A stretch of 64,000 nt of DNA from Marinospirillum alkalitolerans (GCF_045055655.1 NZ_JBANFI010000006.1:62001-126000), one strand, 5' to 3'; positions 17,466 to 25,474 are shown, numbered from the stretch's first letter. The notes: generated by a model not told the origin, from the sequence alone. Program-made: numbers and translations.

Positions 17466-18701
17466 TCAAGGCTCCAAATAAGCAGCGGGCAGATCGGCAC
17501 AAAGCACCAAAAGCTGGGCTGGCTGACCCACCTGAAGTGCGATGGAGAGGGTGCGATCCAAGCTGGCATCAGGCAGGCCCAGATAAGGCTCTGAAAGTTG
17601 AATTTGCCCTGGTTGCTCCAACGCCTTGCGAAAATAGCTTCTTCTGGCCCAGAGTGCGCCAACACTCTTGCTTAATGGGCGATAGATAGGCGCGGTTTTT
17701 TTATCTGCTGCGCAGATGTTTTCAACCGTTTGCACCCCTTGCGCATTGAGCAGGTAAACCCGTTCAATGGCCGGGTGATTTTGCAGTGCCAGTGTGGATT
17801 GTGCAAAGTCACCTTGTTGCTGTAAGGCTTGCGCGGCTTGCAAAAGATGATTTTTGATTTCTTTTTCTTTGTTCAGCTGAGCAAGGTGGCGCTGCAATTG
17901 GCCTTTTAATGCCTGTTGATGCAAACCCTGAATGGAATCCAGTAAACGCCTTTCTTCAAAGGCGCCATCAGCGCTGGGGCGTGCAAAATAGTAGCCTTGT
18001 GCCAGGTCAGCTTCACTGTCGAGTGTCAGCAAGGCATCGTCTTCTGTTTCCACCCCCTCAAGCAAGACCAACGCGCCGGTTTCGCGCAAGAGTGCAATGC
18101 AACGTGCCAGCCAACGCTGCCGCTTGCTGTTATTGCGTGCATTGACCAGCATAGAGCGATCCAGCTTCACGATATGAGGTTCGAGCTGCCAAATACGATC
18201 AAAATTAGAGGCGCCCGTCCCAAAATCATCGATGGCGATTAAATAGCCGGCGGCCTTGTAGTGCTCCACAAAAGCCTTCAGTTGTTGTGGGTCATCAATG
18301 GCGTCTTCGAGAATTTCAAGCACCATACGCTCACTGCCCAGACCCTTGCGCTCTAAAAAGCGTTTTAAAAAGGCTGAGCGTTGGTTGTCAGGGTGGATGG
18401 TTTCGCTGCGTAGATTTAAAAACAGCCATTGATCTTCGGTGGCGAGTTGGCTAAAGGCGCGAAGATGGTTGGAGATGCAGGCGCGATCAAATTGCTGGAT
18501 GCGTCCTTCGCAACTGGCACGCTGGAAGGCCTCGATAGGAGAGCAGGCTTGCCCCGCGATGGAGGCTCTTAACAGGGCTTCATAACCCACAACACGCCGA
18601 TGCGTCAGACTAATAATCGGTTGGAAGTGGCTGTGTATGCGCATAGCGTCCGGGCTACCTTGTCTGGGAAGAAGATGAAGTGGCAGGTGTATGGAACTCA
18701 T
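17466..18701 (-). CDS. EAL-domain c-di-GMP phosphodiesterase with C-terminal sensor-like region
   Basis: Cytoplasmic EAL protein, 411 aa from the ATG at 18701; the frame is open upstream from a TTG, and an internal ATG at 18644 is also possible. The EAL domain (about 22-250) has the full catalytic set: E41 in YEALLR, N96, E129, the IDDFGTG pair D158/D159, K179, E215 in EGVET and Q235. The C-terminal 140 residues begin with a helical stretch (260-310) and continue into a PAS/Cache-like fold (RVYLLNAQGVQTVENI, the RRSYFRKALEQPGQIQLSEPYL pattern in two parts), resembling Cache-type ligand domains but without membrane helices. It precedes the PRPP-synthase-like gene. It should degrade c-di-GMP under control of a cytoplasmic signal. 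Confidence 0.87.
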   Translation of the reverse strand: MSSIHLPLHLLPRQGSPDAMRIHSHFQPIISLTHRRVVGYEALLRASIAGQACSPIEAFQRASCEGRIQQFDRACISNHLRAFSQLATEDQWLFLNLRSETIHPDNQRSAFLKRFLERKGLGSERMVLEILEDAIDDPQQLKAFVEHYKAAGYLIAIDDFGTGASNFDRIWQLEPHIVKLDRSMLVNARNNSKRQRWLARCIALLRETGALVLLEGVETEDDALLTLDSEADLAQGYYFARPSADGAFEERRLLDSIQGLHQQALKGQLQRHLAQLNKEKEIKNHLLQAAQALQQQGDFAQSTLALQNHPAIERVYLLNAQGVQTVENICAADKKTAPIYRPLSKSVGALWARRSYFRKALEQPGQIQLSEPYLGLPDASLDRTLSIALQVGQPAQLLVLCADLPAAYLEP

Positions 18702-19039
18702 CGTATCCGGGATCAATGTGAATAAAAGAATGAACAATGCTGTTATTGAACGCAAGAAGCGGGCCAGAATGGCCAGTGCTCGGATTTTGCCCCTTCAAAG
18801 GGCAAACTCGCCATATTGAGCGCCCAGAAAAAGTGCATCGAGGTGGGTGTGTTGGCTTTTGTGATCTATTTTGGTGCGATATCGGTCAATGAAAGGCTGT
18901 GGCGCGACCAAAAGAGGCCAGCTGATCTGGGCTTTGGGCTGCAAGGACAGTTCAAAAGCAGTGAAAGTGTAGTAAACTCGCTGTTTTTGCTTCACATCGA
19001 TTCCACGTTTTTTAACTCGTAACAAAATAGGATAATCAG
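18702..19039. other. Intergenic region between EAL gene and yebC-like gene
   Basis: No convincing gene. A 94-codon frame on the minus strand and a 68-codon frame on the plus strand are open here, but neither has a recognisable domain or good start. The divergent promoters of the two flanking genes must lie here; an AT-rich TGTAGTAAAC near 18968 could be a -10 region for the yebC-like gene. Confidence 0.4.
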
Positions 19040-19753
19040 ATGGGACGTGCCTTCCAGAACCGCAAAGAATCCATGGCAAAAACCGCTGCGGCGAAAACCA
19101 AGGTGTATAGCAAATATGGGCGTGAGATCTATGCCTGTGCTAAATCGGGCGGGGCCGACCCGAGTGCGAACCTGACTCTGCGTGGCCTGCTTGAAAAAGC
19201 TAAGAAAGATCAGGTTCCAGGGCATGTGATTGAGAAGGCGCTTGAAAAGGCGCAGGGTGCTGGTGGCGAAGACTTTGCTGTCGCGCGCTATGAAGGCTAT
19301 GGCCCTGGTAATGTGATGGCGATTGTCAGCTGCTTAACAGACAATCCAAATCGGACTTTTGGAGATGTGCGCCAATGCTTCACTAAGGTGAAGTGCAAAA
19401 TCGGCACGCAAGGCAGTGTGAGCCATCTCTTTGATCACTGTGCTATTTTTGTCTTTCAAGGTGATGAGGAAGCGGTGCTCGAAGTCTTGATGGAAGCTGA
19501 TGTTGATGTCACTGATATCGAAAATGAAGAGGGCCAGATCACGGTCTTTGCACCTCATACCGATTATGCCAAGGCCCGTCAGGCGCTGGTGGCTGCTTTT
19601 GGTGAGCTGGATTTTGCTGTCGATGAAATTCAGTTTGTGCCCCAGGTGATGACACCGGTCAGCGATGAAGATCGTCCCCAGTTAGAGAAGTTTCTCGATC
19701 TGCTGCAAGATCTAGATGACGTGCAGAACGTCTACCACAACGCTGAACTCTAA
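19040..19753 (+). CDS. YebC/PmpR family protein (YeeN-like)
   Basis: Member of the YebC/TACO1 family, 237 aa, of the shorter-N-terminus YeeN type (MGRAFQNRKESMAKTAAAK, then KVYSKYGREIYACAKSGGAD). Other blocks are LEKAKKDQVPGHVIEKALEKA, YEGYGPGNV and NPNRTFGDVR. YebC proteins have been described both as DNA-binding regulators and as ribosome-associated factors that help at polyproline stalls; this sequence cannot decide between them. It is not next to ruvC as the main yebC usually is, so it is probably a paralogue. A terminator follows. Confidence 0.9.
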   Translation: MGRAFQNRKESMAKTAAAKTKVYSKYGREIYACAKSGGADPSANLTLRGLLEKAKKDQVPGHVIEKALEKAQGAGGEDFAVARYEGYGPGNVMAIVSCLTDNPNRTFGDVRQCFTKVKCKIGTQGSVSHLFDHCAIFVFQGDEEAVLEVLMEADVDVTDIENEEGQITVFAPHTDYAKARQALVAAFGELDFAVDEIQFVPQVMTPVSDEDRPQLEKFLDLLQDLDDVQNVYHNAEL

Positions 19754-19777
19754 CCGAGCGTTAGATCCTTAATCCTA

Positions 19778-19818
19778 TTTGGGTCGGCTTGATGCCGACT
19801 CAACTTTTTTTGTTTTTT
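19778..19818 (+). terminator. Terminator after the yebC-like gene
   Basis: GTCGGC-TTGAT-GCCGAC stem, extended by TTG/CAA, followed by CAACTTTTTTTGTTTTTT. It overlaps the upstream in-frame ATG of the purU frame, which argues that purU really starts later. Confidence 0.85.
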
Positions 19819-19857
19819 CTTTTTCCCTCTCTGGGTAAGCAAGTCAATAAGGCGAAG

Positions 19858-20718
19858 ATGGCGATGCATCCAACTTATACATTAACTATTTCCTGTCCTG
19901 ACCGTGTTGGTATCGTGGCCAAGGTGAGTAACTTTCTGGCCATGTACGGCGGCTGGATTACTGAGGCGAATCACCATTCGGACTTAGAAGTACAGCAGTT
20001 TTTTATGCGCCATGAAATTCGTGCCGATTCACTGCCTTTTGGTCTGGATGCTTTTCGCACGGCATTTAGCCCGATTGCCAAAGAATATGACATGCAGTGG
20101 CAGATTTCTGACTCGCAAACACGCAAGCGTGTTGTGCTGATGTGCTCTAAAGAAGCCCATTGTATGGTGGATTTATTACACCGTTGGCAAAGTGGTGAGC
20201 TGGCCTGTGATATTCCATTGGTGATTTCGAATCATCAGGATTTACAGGATCTGGTTGAATGGCACGGTATTCCTTTTGTTCATGTCCCAGTACGCAAAGA
20301 TAATAAAGCCGAAGCCTACGCTGAAATTGAGCGGCTGATCGATGAGGCTCAGGCCGATACCGTGGTTTTAGCGCGCTATATGCAAATCATTCCACCGGCG
20401 CTTTGCGAGAAGTACGCGCATCAAATCATTAATATTCACCATAGCTTTTTGCCTTCATTTGCAGGAGCGAAACCCTATCATCAGGCCTATGAGCGTGGGG
20501 TGAAGCTGATTGGGGCAACCTGTCACTATGTCACCGAGGAGCTGGATGCTGGTCCGATCATTGATCAGGACATCGTGCGCGTGAATCATCGTCAGACTGC
20601 AGCGGATATGGTGCGTCTTGGCCGTGATGTTGAGAAGGCCGTGCTGGCGCGTGGTTTGATGTGGCATTTGCAGGATCGCGTGCTGGTGCATGGCAACAAA
20701 ACGGTGGTATTTAACTAA
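19858..20718 (+). CDS. purU: Formyltetrahydrofolate deformylase
   Basis: Hydrolyses 10-formyl-THF to formate and THF, feeding PurT and balancing one-carbon pools. 286 aa. An N-terminal ACT domain (about 6-85, TISCPDRVGIVAKVSNFLA) precedes the formyltransferase domain, with MCSKEAHC, the active-site N192/H194 region (NIHHSFLPSF) and the catalytic aspartate in EELDAGPIIDQD (D230). The chosen ATG at 19858 has AAGGCG upstream; an earlier frame start at 19789 falls in the preceding terminator. The TAA overlaps the ATG of the lrgA-like gene (TAATG). Confidence 0.93.
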   Translation: MAMHPTYTLTISCPDRVGIVAKVSNFLAMYGGWITEANHHSDLEVQQFFMRHEIRADSLPFGLDAFRTAFSPIAKEYDMQWQISDSQTRKRVVLMCSKEAHCMVDLLHRWQSGELACDIPLVISNHQDLQDLVEWHGIPFVHVPVRKDNKAEAYAEIERLIDEAQADTVVLARYMQIIPPALCEKYAHQIINIHHSFLPSFAGAKPYHQAYERGVKLIGATCHYVTEELDAGPIIDQDIVRVNHRQTAADMVRLGRDVEKAVLARGLMWHLQDRVLVHGNKTVVFN

Positions 20719-21077
20719 TGTTGCTTGGTTTTGCCTGGCTCCTGTTTTTTCAGCTGGTGGGCGAGCTGCTGGTGCGTTTGGTGGGCCTGCCTGTGCCTGG
20801 GCCGGTGCTGGGGATGGCCTTGATGCTGGCCGTGTTGTTGCTGAAACGTCAGGTTCCCAGTGATGTCCGTGCAGCGAGCGAAGGCTTGCTGCGCTACCTG
20901 CCGCTCTTGTTTGTCCCTGCGGGTGTGGGCTTGATTAATTTTGGCCGCCTGTTGCAGCAGGATTGGTGGGTGATTGCGGTGACACTGGTGGTGAGCACGG
21001 CTTTAACCTTGGTGGTGACGCTATTGGTGTTGCAGTTTTTGCGTCGTCGTTTGAGTAAGGAGACGCCTGATGTCTGA
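20718..21077 (+). CDS. lrgA: CidA/LrgA family membrane protein
   Basis: Small holin-like inner-membrane protein, 119 aa, with four predicted helices. The family block GLPVPGPVLGMALMLAVLLL lies at about residues 23-42 and the PLLFVPAGVGLI block at 62-73. CidA/LrgA proteins work with a CidB/LrgB partner in murein hydrolase control or pyruvate-linked transport in other bacteria; the role here is not shown. It is coupled to purU upstream and overlaps the lrgB-like gene by 8 bases. Confidence 0.88.
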   Translation: MLLGFAWLLFFQLVGELLVRLVGLPVPGPVLGMALMLAVLLLKRQVPSDVRAASEGLLRYLPLLFVPAGVGLINFGRLLQQDWWVIAVTLVVSTALTLVVTLLVLQFLRRRLSKETPDV

Positions 21078-21879
21078 TCGCCCTGCACCAGATAGCTCTG
21101 TATTGGATAGCACTGTACTGGATAGTACTGTATTGGATGGCTCTGTATTAGATAGCCTCGTCCCTCAGAGCTTTGTTGATTTGTGGGTGTATCTGGCGGC
21201 CAGCCCCTTATTGCATTTGCTGCTGACGCTCTTGGCTTTTATGGCGGCGCAGTGGATTAATCGGCGCGCACGCGGTACCCCCTTCTTGCATCCAGTGCTC
21301 GTGGCGATTGCGCTGTTGGTCGGCTTTTTGCTGCTCACTGAGACGCCTTATGGCGTCTACTTTGAAGGCGCGCAGTTTATTCATTTTCTGCTGGGGCCAG
21401 CCATAGTGGCTTTGGCCGTGCCCCTGTTTGATCACCGTGAGCGGATTCGTCGCGAGTTCGTGCCGCTGATTCTGGCGTGTCTGGCGGGTATCTTGACTGC
21501 GGTTCTTTCCACCTATTTTCTGGTGACCTGGCTGGGTGGTGAGCAGGGCACGCTGCTCTCTTTGCTGCCTAAATCTGTGACTTCACCGATCGCGATGGGT
21601 ATTGCTGAGCAGCTGGGTGGTTTTCCTGCCTTGGCAGCTGGCATCGTGCTGATTACTGGTGCGGTGGGCTGTGTGCTGGGGCCGTTTATTTTTCGTTGGC
21701 TGAAAATAGAAGATCAGGCCGTGCAGGGCTTTGCGATGGGTTTAGCCGCGCATGGCTTTGGTACAGCGCAAAGTTTTAGTGTCAGCCAACTGGCTGGTGC
21801 TTTTGCCGGCTTGTCGATGGGATTAACGGGCTTATTGAGTGCTTTTTTGATTCCGTTGCTGGTGCGCCTACTGGGCTAA
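21070..21879 (+). CDS. lrgB: CidB/LrgB family membrane protein with N-terminal repeat
   Basis: Polytopic LrgB-family protein, 269 aa. The family core runs from about residue 38: FMAAQWINRRARGTPFLHPVLVAI, split by ETPYGVYFEGAQFIHFLLGPA, then LLPKSVTSPIAMGIAEQLGG and AHGFGTAQSF. The oddity is residues 7-30, where a pentapeptide (S/T-V-L-D-S/G) is repeated four to five times, encoded by a 15-base tandem repeat. Normal LrgB proteins are about 230-240 aa, so the extension is extra. It overlaps lrgA by 8 bases and is followed by a strong terminator. Confidence 0.88.
   Translation: MSDRPAPDSSVLDSTVLDSTVLDGSVLDSLVPQSFVDLWVYLAASPLLHLLLTLLAFMAAQWINRRARGTPFLHPVLVAIALLVGFLLLTETPYGVYFEGAQFIHFLLGPAIVALAVPLFDHRERIRREFVPLILACLAGILTAVLSTYFLVTWLGGEQGTLLSLLPKSVTSPIAMGIAEQLGGFPALAAGIVLITGAVGCVLGPFIFRWLKIEDQAVQGFAMGLAAHGFGTAQSFSVSQLAGAFAGLSMGLTGLLSAFLIPLLVRLLG
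21091..21161 (+). repeat. 15-bp tandem repeat in the lrgB N-terminus
   Basis: Four full and one partial copy of GATAGCTCTGTATTG-like units at 21091, 21106, 21121, 21136 and 21151, with scattered substitutions. Being a multiple of three, copy changes keep the frame. Confidence 0.9.
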
Positions 21880-21902
21880 TCGCTGAGTGAGCCAGAAAGC
21901 AC

Positions 21903-21942
21903 AACGCCCCATGCAGTTCTTGACTGGATGGGGCGTTTTTTA
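21903..21942. terminator. Bidirectional terminator between lrgB and mupP
   Basis: AACGCCCCAT and ATGGGGCGTT form the stem, followed by TTTTTAAT. It lies between convergent genes. Confidence 0.85.
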
Positions 21943-21960
21943 ATGCAGGGTTAACCTGCT

Positions 21961-22668
21961 CTAGCCAAAGGCGAAAGCCAGTTCATCGGCCAGGCGGGGT
22001 TGGAGCCAGTGCACCAGTGCTGCTGCTGTTTCAGCAATAAAATCACTCTGCCAGTGCTGAGGGTTTTCATCGCGCGGTATATAGCCAAAGCCTGCTGTCA
22101 GGGTGCGCATACCGGCCCTTTTTCCGGCCTCGATATCCCGCTGATGATCCCCGATATACACGCACGCCTCAGGGGCAACCGCCAGTTGGCGTGCGGCAAA
22201 AAGCAGCGGGGCTGGATCAGGTTTGCTGACACCGAGGTCTTCGGGGCAGACCACCACCTGCGGGTGGAGTTTGAGCCCGCGTAGCACCAGCTCGGTGTAG
22301 AAGCGCGGTTTGTTCGTCACGATGCCCCAAGGCAGGGGTTGGCGCTCTAGTTCGAGTAACAGCTGGTCAAGACCAGGAAAAACCTGACTATATTGTGCTG
22401 GCGCTTGGGCATAAAGATCGAGCAGTCTTTGCCTCAGGCGCGGTTGATCTGGGTGGTCAGGGGTTAGGCCAAAGCCCAATTGAATCAAGGCATTGCCGCC
22501 GTTGGAAACCTGATCGCGGATCAAGGCATAGGGCAGGGGCGACAGACCTTCTTCTTCACGCAGACGGTTCAAGGCCTGCGCCAGGTCAGGCGCGGTATCA
22601 ACGAGTGTGCCATCCAGGTCAAATAATATGGCCTGGATGGGCTGACTTCGTGGGGGTTCAGTGTCCAA
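21961..22668 (-). CDS. mupP: HAD phosphatase, MupP/Gph type
   Basis: HAD-superfamily phosphatase, 235 aa. Motif I is FDLDGTLVDT, motif II VTNKP, motif III lysine in VSKPDPAPL, and motif IV YIGDHQRDIEAGKRAGM. It ends with the YIPRDENPQHWQSD pattern. In Pseudomonas the phosphatase beside ubiG is MupP, which dephosphorylates N-acetylmuramic acid 6-phosphate in peptidoglycan recycling, and the YGYI..ENP.HW tail resembles it. Phosphoglycolate phosphatase (Gph) is the alternative and the usual automatic name. It starts at a TTG with AGGAG 7 bases upstream. It is third in ubiG-lipoprotein-mupP. Confidence 0.85.
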   Translation of the reverse strand: MDTEPPRSQPIQAILFDLDGTLVDTAPDLAQALNRLREEEGLSPLPYALIRDQVSNGGNALIQLGFGLTPDHPDQPRLRQRLLDLYAQAPAQYSQVFPGLDQLLLELERQPLPWGIVTNKPRFYTELVLRGLKLHPQVVVCPEDLGVSKPDPAPLLFAARQLAVAPEACVYIGDHQRDIEAGKRAGMRTLTAGFGYIPRDENPQHWQSDFIAETAAALVHWLQPRLADELAFAFG

Positions 22669-22685
22669 CTTGTTCTCCTTGGTTT

Positions 22686-23405
22686 TTAGGGGTAGGGCAC
22701 AAATTCAAGTCGCTCACCAGCGGAATCTAGTAAATGTAGACGCCCCTCACTGTCGAGGTCAAATCCATTCACCTGATTTAAACGCTGATAGAAATCCTGT
22801 TCGCGCGTCATGGCTGGCTCAGCACAGGCCATGCGGGTTGAGGCAAGGGGAGGGAAAGTCAGGCTTTCACCGCTGAGATCAAAGCGGCCCGAGAAGCGAT
22901 TACAGCCACTGAAGCCATAAACCTGCCCTTCGCTGGTGAAGGTGATTTCTAGTGGCTTGCTCTCTTCTTGCGGTTGCTGCCAACGCCCGACGAGCAAGGT
23001 CAATGGATCACCGCCACAGCCCTGGAGTTGTGCATCGCCATCTGTGTGCGTTGGCGTGATGCTGACGCTATAGGGGTGTGGCATACCACTCATGCTATCG
23101 CGACAGACCTGCTCCCGAATTTGGATGCGCAGCTGTTCGGTCTCGATCTGCTGGGTCAATCCATCACTATTGTGAATAGTCTGTCTCTGCCAAGAAGGGG
23201 TATAGCCTTGCGCAAAGTACACCTGTTCCTGCTCGATACGCAGTAGCCAGGGTGGCTCATTGCCGCTGGCCTGAAAGTCAGCAGGCAGGCTCAGTGGCGG
23301 CGGCGTGTCGCTTGTGGTCAGAGGGAGGCTGCAACCGCTGATTAGCGTGGCCAGACTGAGGCTGCTGAGTAAGGCAGCCGCTGTACGCAAAGAAAATCGA
23401 AACAT
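22686..23405 (-). CDS. META-domain lipoprotein
   Basis: Predicted lipoprotein, 239 aa. A signal peptide ends at a lipobox LISGC with C25 as the lipidated residue. Residues 45-140 form a COG3650-like domain with paired cysteines (QVCRDSMSGMPHPYSVSI and LQGCGGD). Residues 140-235 are a META/HslJ-like domain (FSGCNRFSGRFDL, TRMACAEPAMTREQDF). META-domain proteins are envelope proteins linked to novobiocin resistance or motility in other bacteria; the role here is unknown. It sits 3 bases after ubiG and 17 bases before mupP, interrupting the ubiG-mupP neighbourhood known from Pseudomonas. Confidence 0.85.
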   Translation of the reverse strand: MFRFSLRTAAALLSSLSLATLISGCSLPLTTSDTPPPLSLPADFQASGNEPPWLLRIEQEQVYFAQGYTPSWQRQTIHNSDGLTQQIETEQLRIQIREQVCRDSMSGMPHPYSVSITPTHTDGDAQLQGCGGDPLTLLVGRWQQPQEESKPLEITFTSEGQVYGFSGCNRFSGRFDLSGESLTFPPLASTRMACAEPAMTREQDFYQRLNQVNGFDLDSEGRLHLLDSAGERLEFVPYP

Positions 23406-23408
23406 GAT

Positions 23409-24134
23409 TTAGCCTTTAGTGCAGAACATCAGATAGTTCACATCCACATCGCGTGGGGTGAGCTTGTACTTTTTGGTCAGGGGGTTATATGTCATGCCCA
23501 TCAGCTGGTTCACTTCTAACTCAGCCTGGCGCGCCCATTGTCCTAGCTCTGATGGCTTGATGAATTTGGTGTATTCATGCGTGCCTTTGGGCAGTAAGCG
23601 CAGCAGATACTCTGCACCAATAATCGCAAATAAATAGGACTTGGGATTGCGGTTCAGTGTCGAGAAAAAAACCTGTCCGCCCGGTTTCACCAAACGAGCA
23701 CAGGCGGCGATGACGGCAGCAGGATCAGGGACATGTTCAAGCATTTCCATGCAGGTCACAAAATCATAGCTTTCAGGCTCTTCAGCAGCGAGGGCTTCAG
23801 CCGTCATCTGACGGTAGTTGACTTCTAAACCTGATTCCAGCTGATGCAAGCGCGCGACAGAAAGCGGTGCTTCACCCATATCGATTCCGGTCATCTGCGC
23901 GCCGCGCTGAGCAAGTGCCTCAGTCAATAAGCCGCCACCACAGCCAATATCAACGCCTTTCTTACCTGCCACCTGAGCATGTTCATCAATCCAGTTGGCA
24001 CGCAGGGGGTTGATGGCATGCAGAGGACGAAACTCACTTTCTGGGTCCCACCAACGTGAAGCCAGGGCTTCAAACTTGGCGATTTCACCGCGATCGACAT
24101 TCTGATGCTGCTGGGCATGGGTTTGATCTGTCAT
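23409..24134 (-). CDS. ubiG: Ubiquinone biosynthesis O-methyltransferase
   Basis: SAM-dependent O-methyltransferase acting twice in ubiquinone synthesis, 241 aa (E. coli 240). Motif I is VDIGCGGGLLTE at about 61-72, preceded by FEALASRWWDPESEF, which is diagnostic of UbiG. Further blocks are GIDMGEAPL, VTCMEMLEHVPDP and STLNRNPKSY. I start at the ATG at 24134, which fits the family N-terminus, rather than the longer upstream frame. It is first gene of the ubiG-lipoprotein-mupP operon, with a repeat-containing intergenic region upstream. Confidence 0.95.
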   Translation of the reverse strand: MTDQTHAQQHQNVDRGEIAKFEALASRWWDPESEFRPLHAINPLRANWIDEHAQVAGKKGVDIGCGGGLLTEALAQRGAQMTGIDMGEAPLSVARLHQLESGLEVNYRQMTAEALAAEEPESYDFVTCMEMLEHVPDPAAVIAACARLVKPGGQVFFSTLNRNPKSYLFAIIGAEYLLRLLPKGTHEYTKFIKPSELGQWARQAELEVNQLMGMTYNPLTKKYKLTPRDVDVNYLMFCTKG

Positions 24135-24196
24135 TGTCTTCTCTCTTGTTCGGTGGTCAGGTATCAATAAAGAACTCGAAGCTCATAAAGCGCTTT

Positions 24197-24258
24197 GAGG
24201 AAGCCTCTGATCAACGCAGCCTAAGCAGGCGCAAGAGTTTATCTGAGGTTTCTTAGGT
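24197..24258. repeat. Short repeat unit A with imperfect inverted ends
   Basis: Left end GAGGAAGCCTCTGATC and right end ATCTGAGGTTTCTTAGG are imperfect inverted copies (about 11 of 15 positions), enclosing roughly 30 bases. The right end shares GAGGTTTCTTAGGT with unit B. Confidence 0.55.
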
Positions 24259-24456
24259 CATCCGCGGCGCTTAGGTGAAGGCTTGTCTTCATGACCTGCT
24301 GCACGGCATTATACATCAGAAGTCGGCCCTTTGTTCCGGCCAGCGGGGAGAAATCAAGGTGCATCAGATCGCTGGTTGGGTGCCTGAGGTCATTTCTCTT
24401 ATTGTTTTTCTATTGATCTTCCTGCCACAGCAAGCCCAGGCTGCTGTAAAGGAAAA

Positions 24457-24566
24457 ACCTAGGAAGCTCTGATTCGCTTGCGACCTACATGGATGCACGA
24501 AGTGCGGTATTCGTCTGGAATGAATGCTGCCCTGCGCTCATGATGTTGATCAGAGGTTTCTTAGGT
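24457..24566. repeat. Short repeat unit B, MITE-like, about 110 bp
   Basis: Left end ACCTAGGAAGCTCTGATT and right end, read on the other strand, ACCTAAGAAACCTCTGATC are inverted copies with one indel and few mismatches. The core has no coding potential. It looks like a miniature inverted-repeat element or the remnant of an insertion sequence; no target duplication is evident. Confidence 0.55.
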
Positions 24567-24597
24567 GTATTGTTGATTAACCGACAGGGAGAGAAGT

Positions 24598-25440
24598 ATG
24601 TCGCGTCTACAAAAGTGGGTTCTGCTGGCCATTCTGGTCTTTCCTTTGCTGCTGATTTTGCTGCGTGCTCCCGGGCTTGCCCCTGAGCCTGAGTTGCAGT
24701 TGGGTCAGGTCGAGCTATTACGCCAGAATGATCAGGCTGTGCTCGCTGTGGGGGTGGCTGTAGCTCATTTTGCACCTCAGCATGAAAATGGCTATCTCTG
24801 GCATTACCGACTGGAGCTCTTCGATCAAGCACAGTCCTTGGCGACACTAGAAGGCATTAAAACTCTCGAATGGGTTGATCAAGAAGCCTTGGTGCTTTTT
24901 TTGGCGCTCGATCATCAGCTTCTGCCATTAGAACAGGTGCAGGGTGGGCTTGAATATCGCTTGCAACTTGAGCTGCTCGATGCAGAAGAGCGGGTGCGGG
25001 CGCAGGTTGAGCAGCAGGACACTCTGCGCGTACCGCAGCTGCTTCAGCAACTCGATGCCCAAGTGAGCTGGCGCTGGGTTGATCTTCATCATGTGGCGCT
25101 GGATTTGGCGTTAACACTCATCAATCCGAATACTTTTGGCGTGCTGCTCGATCCTGTCAGAGTGGAGTGGCAAGATTCGCAGGGCCAGTGGTTGCCCTTG
25201 CAGCAGATCACAGCGCAAGGTGACTGGCTTTTAGCGGCACAAGAGCAGCAACAGCAGGTGTGGAGTTTTGTACTGCCTATGGAGCTATTAGGCTCAGGCA
25301 TCATTGAGCGTCTGCACCACTTGCGCGGTATGCCCTATCAGCTAAGATGGCGCGCTGGACTGCACACTGAGGCCTCAGTGCTCGATTTATGGGGTGTTGA
25401 AGATCAAGTGCGCGGTGTGTTGGAGCCGGTTCGTCCCTGA
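24598..25440 (+). CDS. LEA type 2-like membrane-anchored protein
   Basis: A 280-aa protein with one N-terminal membrane helix or uncleaved signal (about 7-24, WVLLAILVFPLLLILL). The rest is beta-rich and Gln/Leu/Glu-rich. The region from about 150 to 225 (VALDLALTLINPNTFGVLLDPVRVEW) resembles the LEA type 2/WHy fold, in which an N-P-N motif is typical. I recognise no enzyme motif. The position between the repeat region and the CaCA exchanger gives no functional hint. The start ATG at 24598 has a GGGAGAG stretch upstream. The fold assignment is tentative. Confidence 0.7.
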   Translation: MSRLQKWVLLAILVFPLLLILLRAPGLAPEPELQLGQVELLRQNDQAVLAVGVAVAHFAPQHENGYLWHYRLELFDQAQSLATLEGIKTLEWVDQEALVLFLALDHQLLPLEQVQGGLEYRLQLELLDAEERVRAQVEQQDTLRVPQLLQQLDAQVSWRWVDLHHVALDLALTLINPNTFGVLLDPVRVEWQDSQGQWLPLQQITAQGDWLLAAQEQQQQVWSFVLPMELLGSGIIERLHHLRGMPYQLRWRAGLHTEASVLDLWGVEDQVRGVLEPVRP

Positions 25441-25474
25441 TCCTCCGGCTCGATAGCCATGTTGAGATAAAACC

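Larger units (their letters stand above)
24135..24597. other. Intergenic region between ubiG and the LEA-like gene
   Basis: About 460 bases with no credible gene; open frames here (65-120 codons) have no domain, start or composition in their favour. It is dominated by two repeat units with imperfect inverted ends, listed separately. The ubiG promoter should lie at its left end. Confidence 0.55.

Noticed and set aside
18795..19079. 94-codon minus-strand frame and 68-codon plus-strand frame in the gap before yebC-like gene
   Set aside because: No domain, weak starts, overlapping the yebC-like start; reported only as intergenic.
19789..19857. Upstream extension of purU (MMPTQLFLFF...)
   Set aside because: It is the terminator of the preceding gene; no family similarity before the MAMHPTYTL start.
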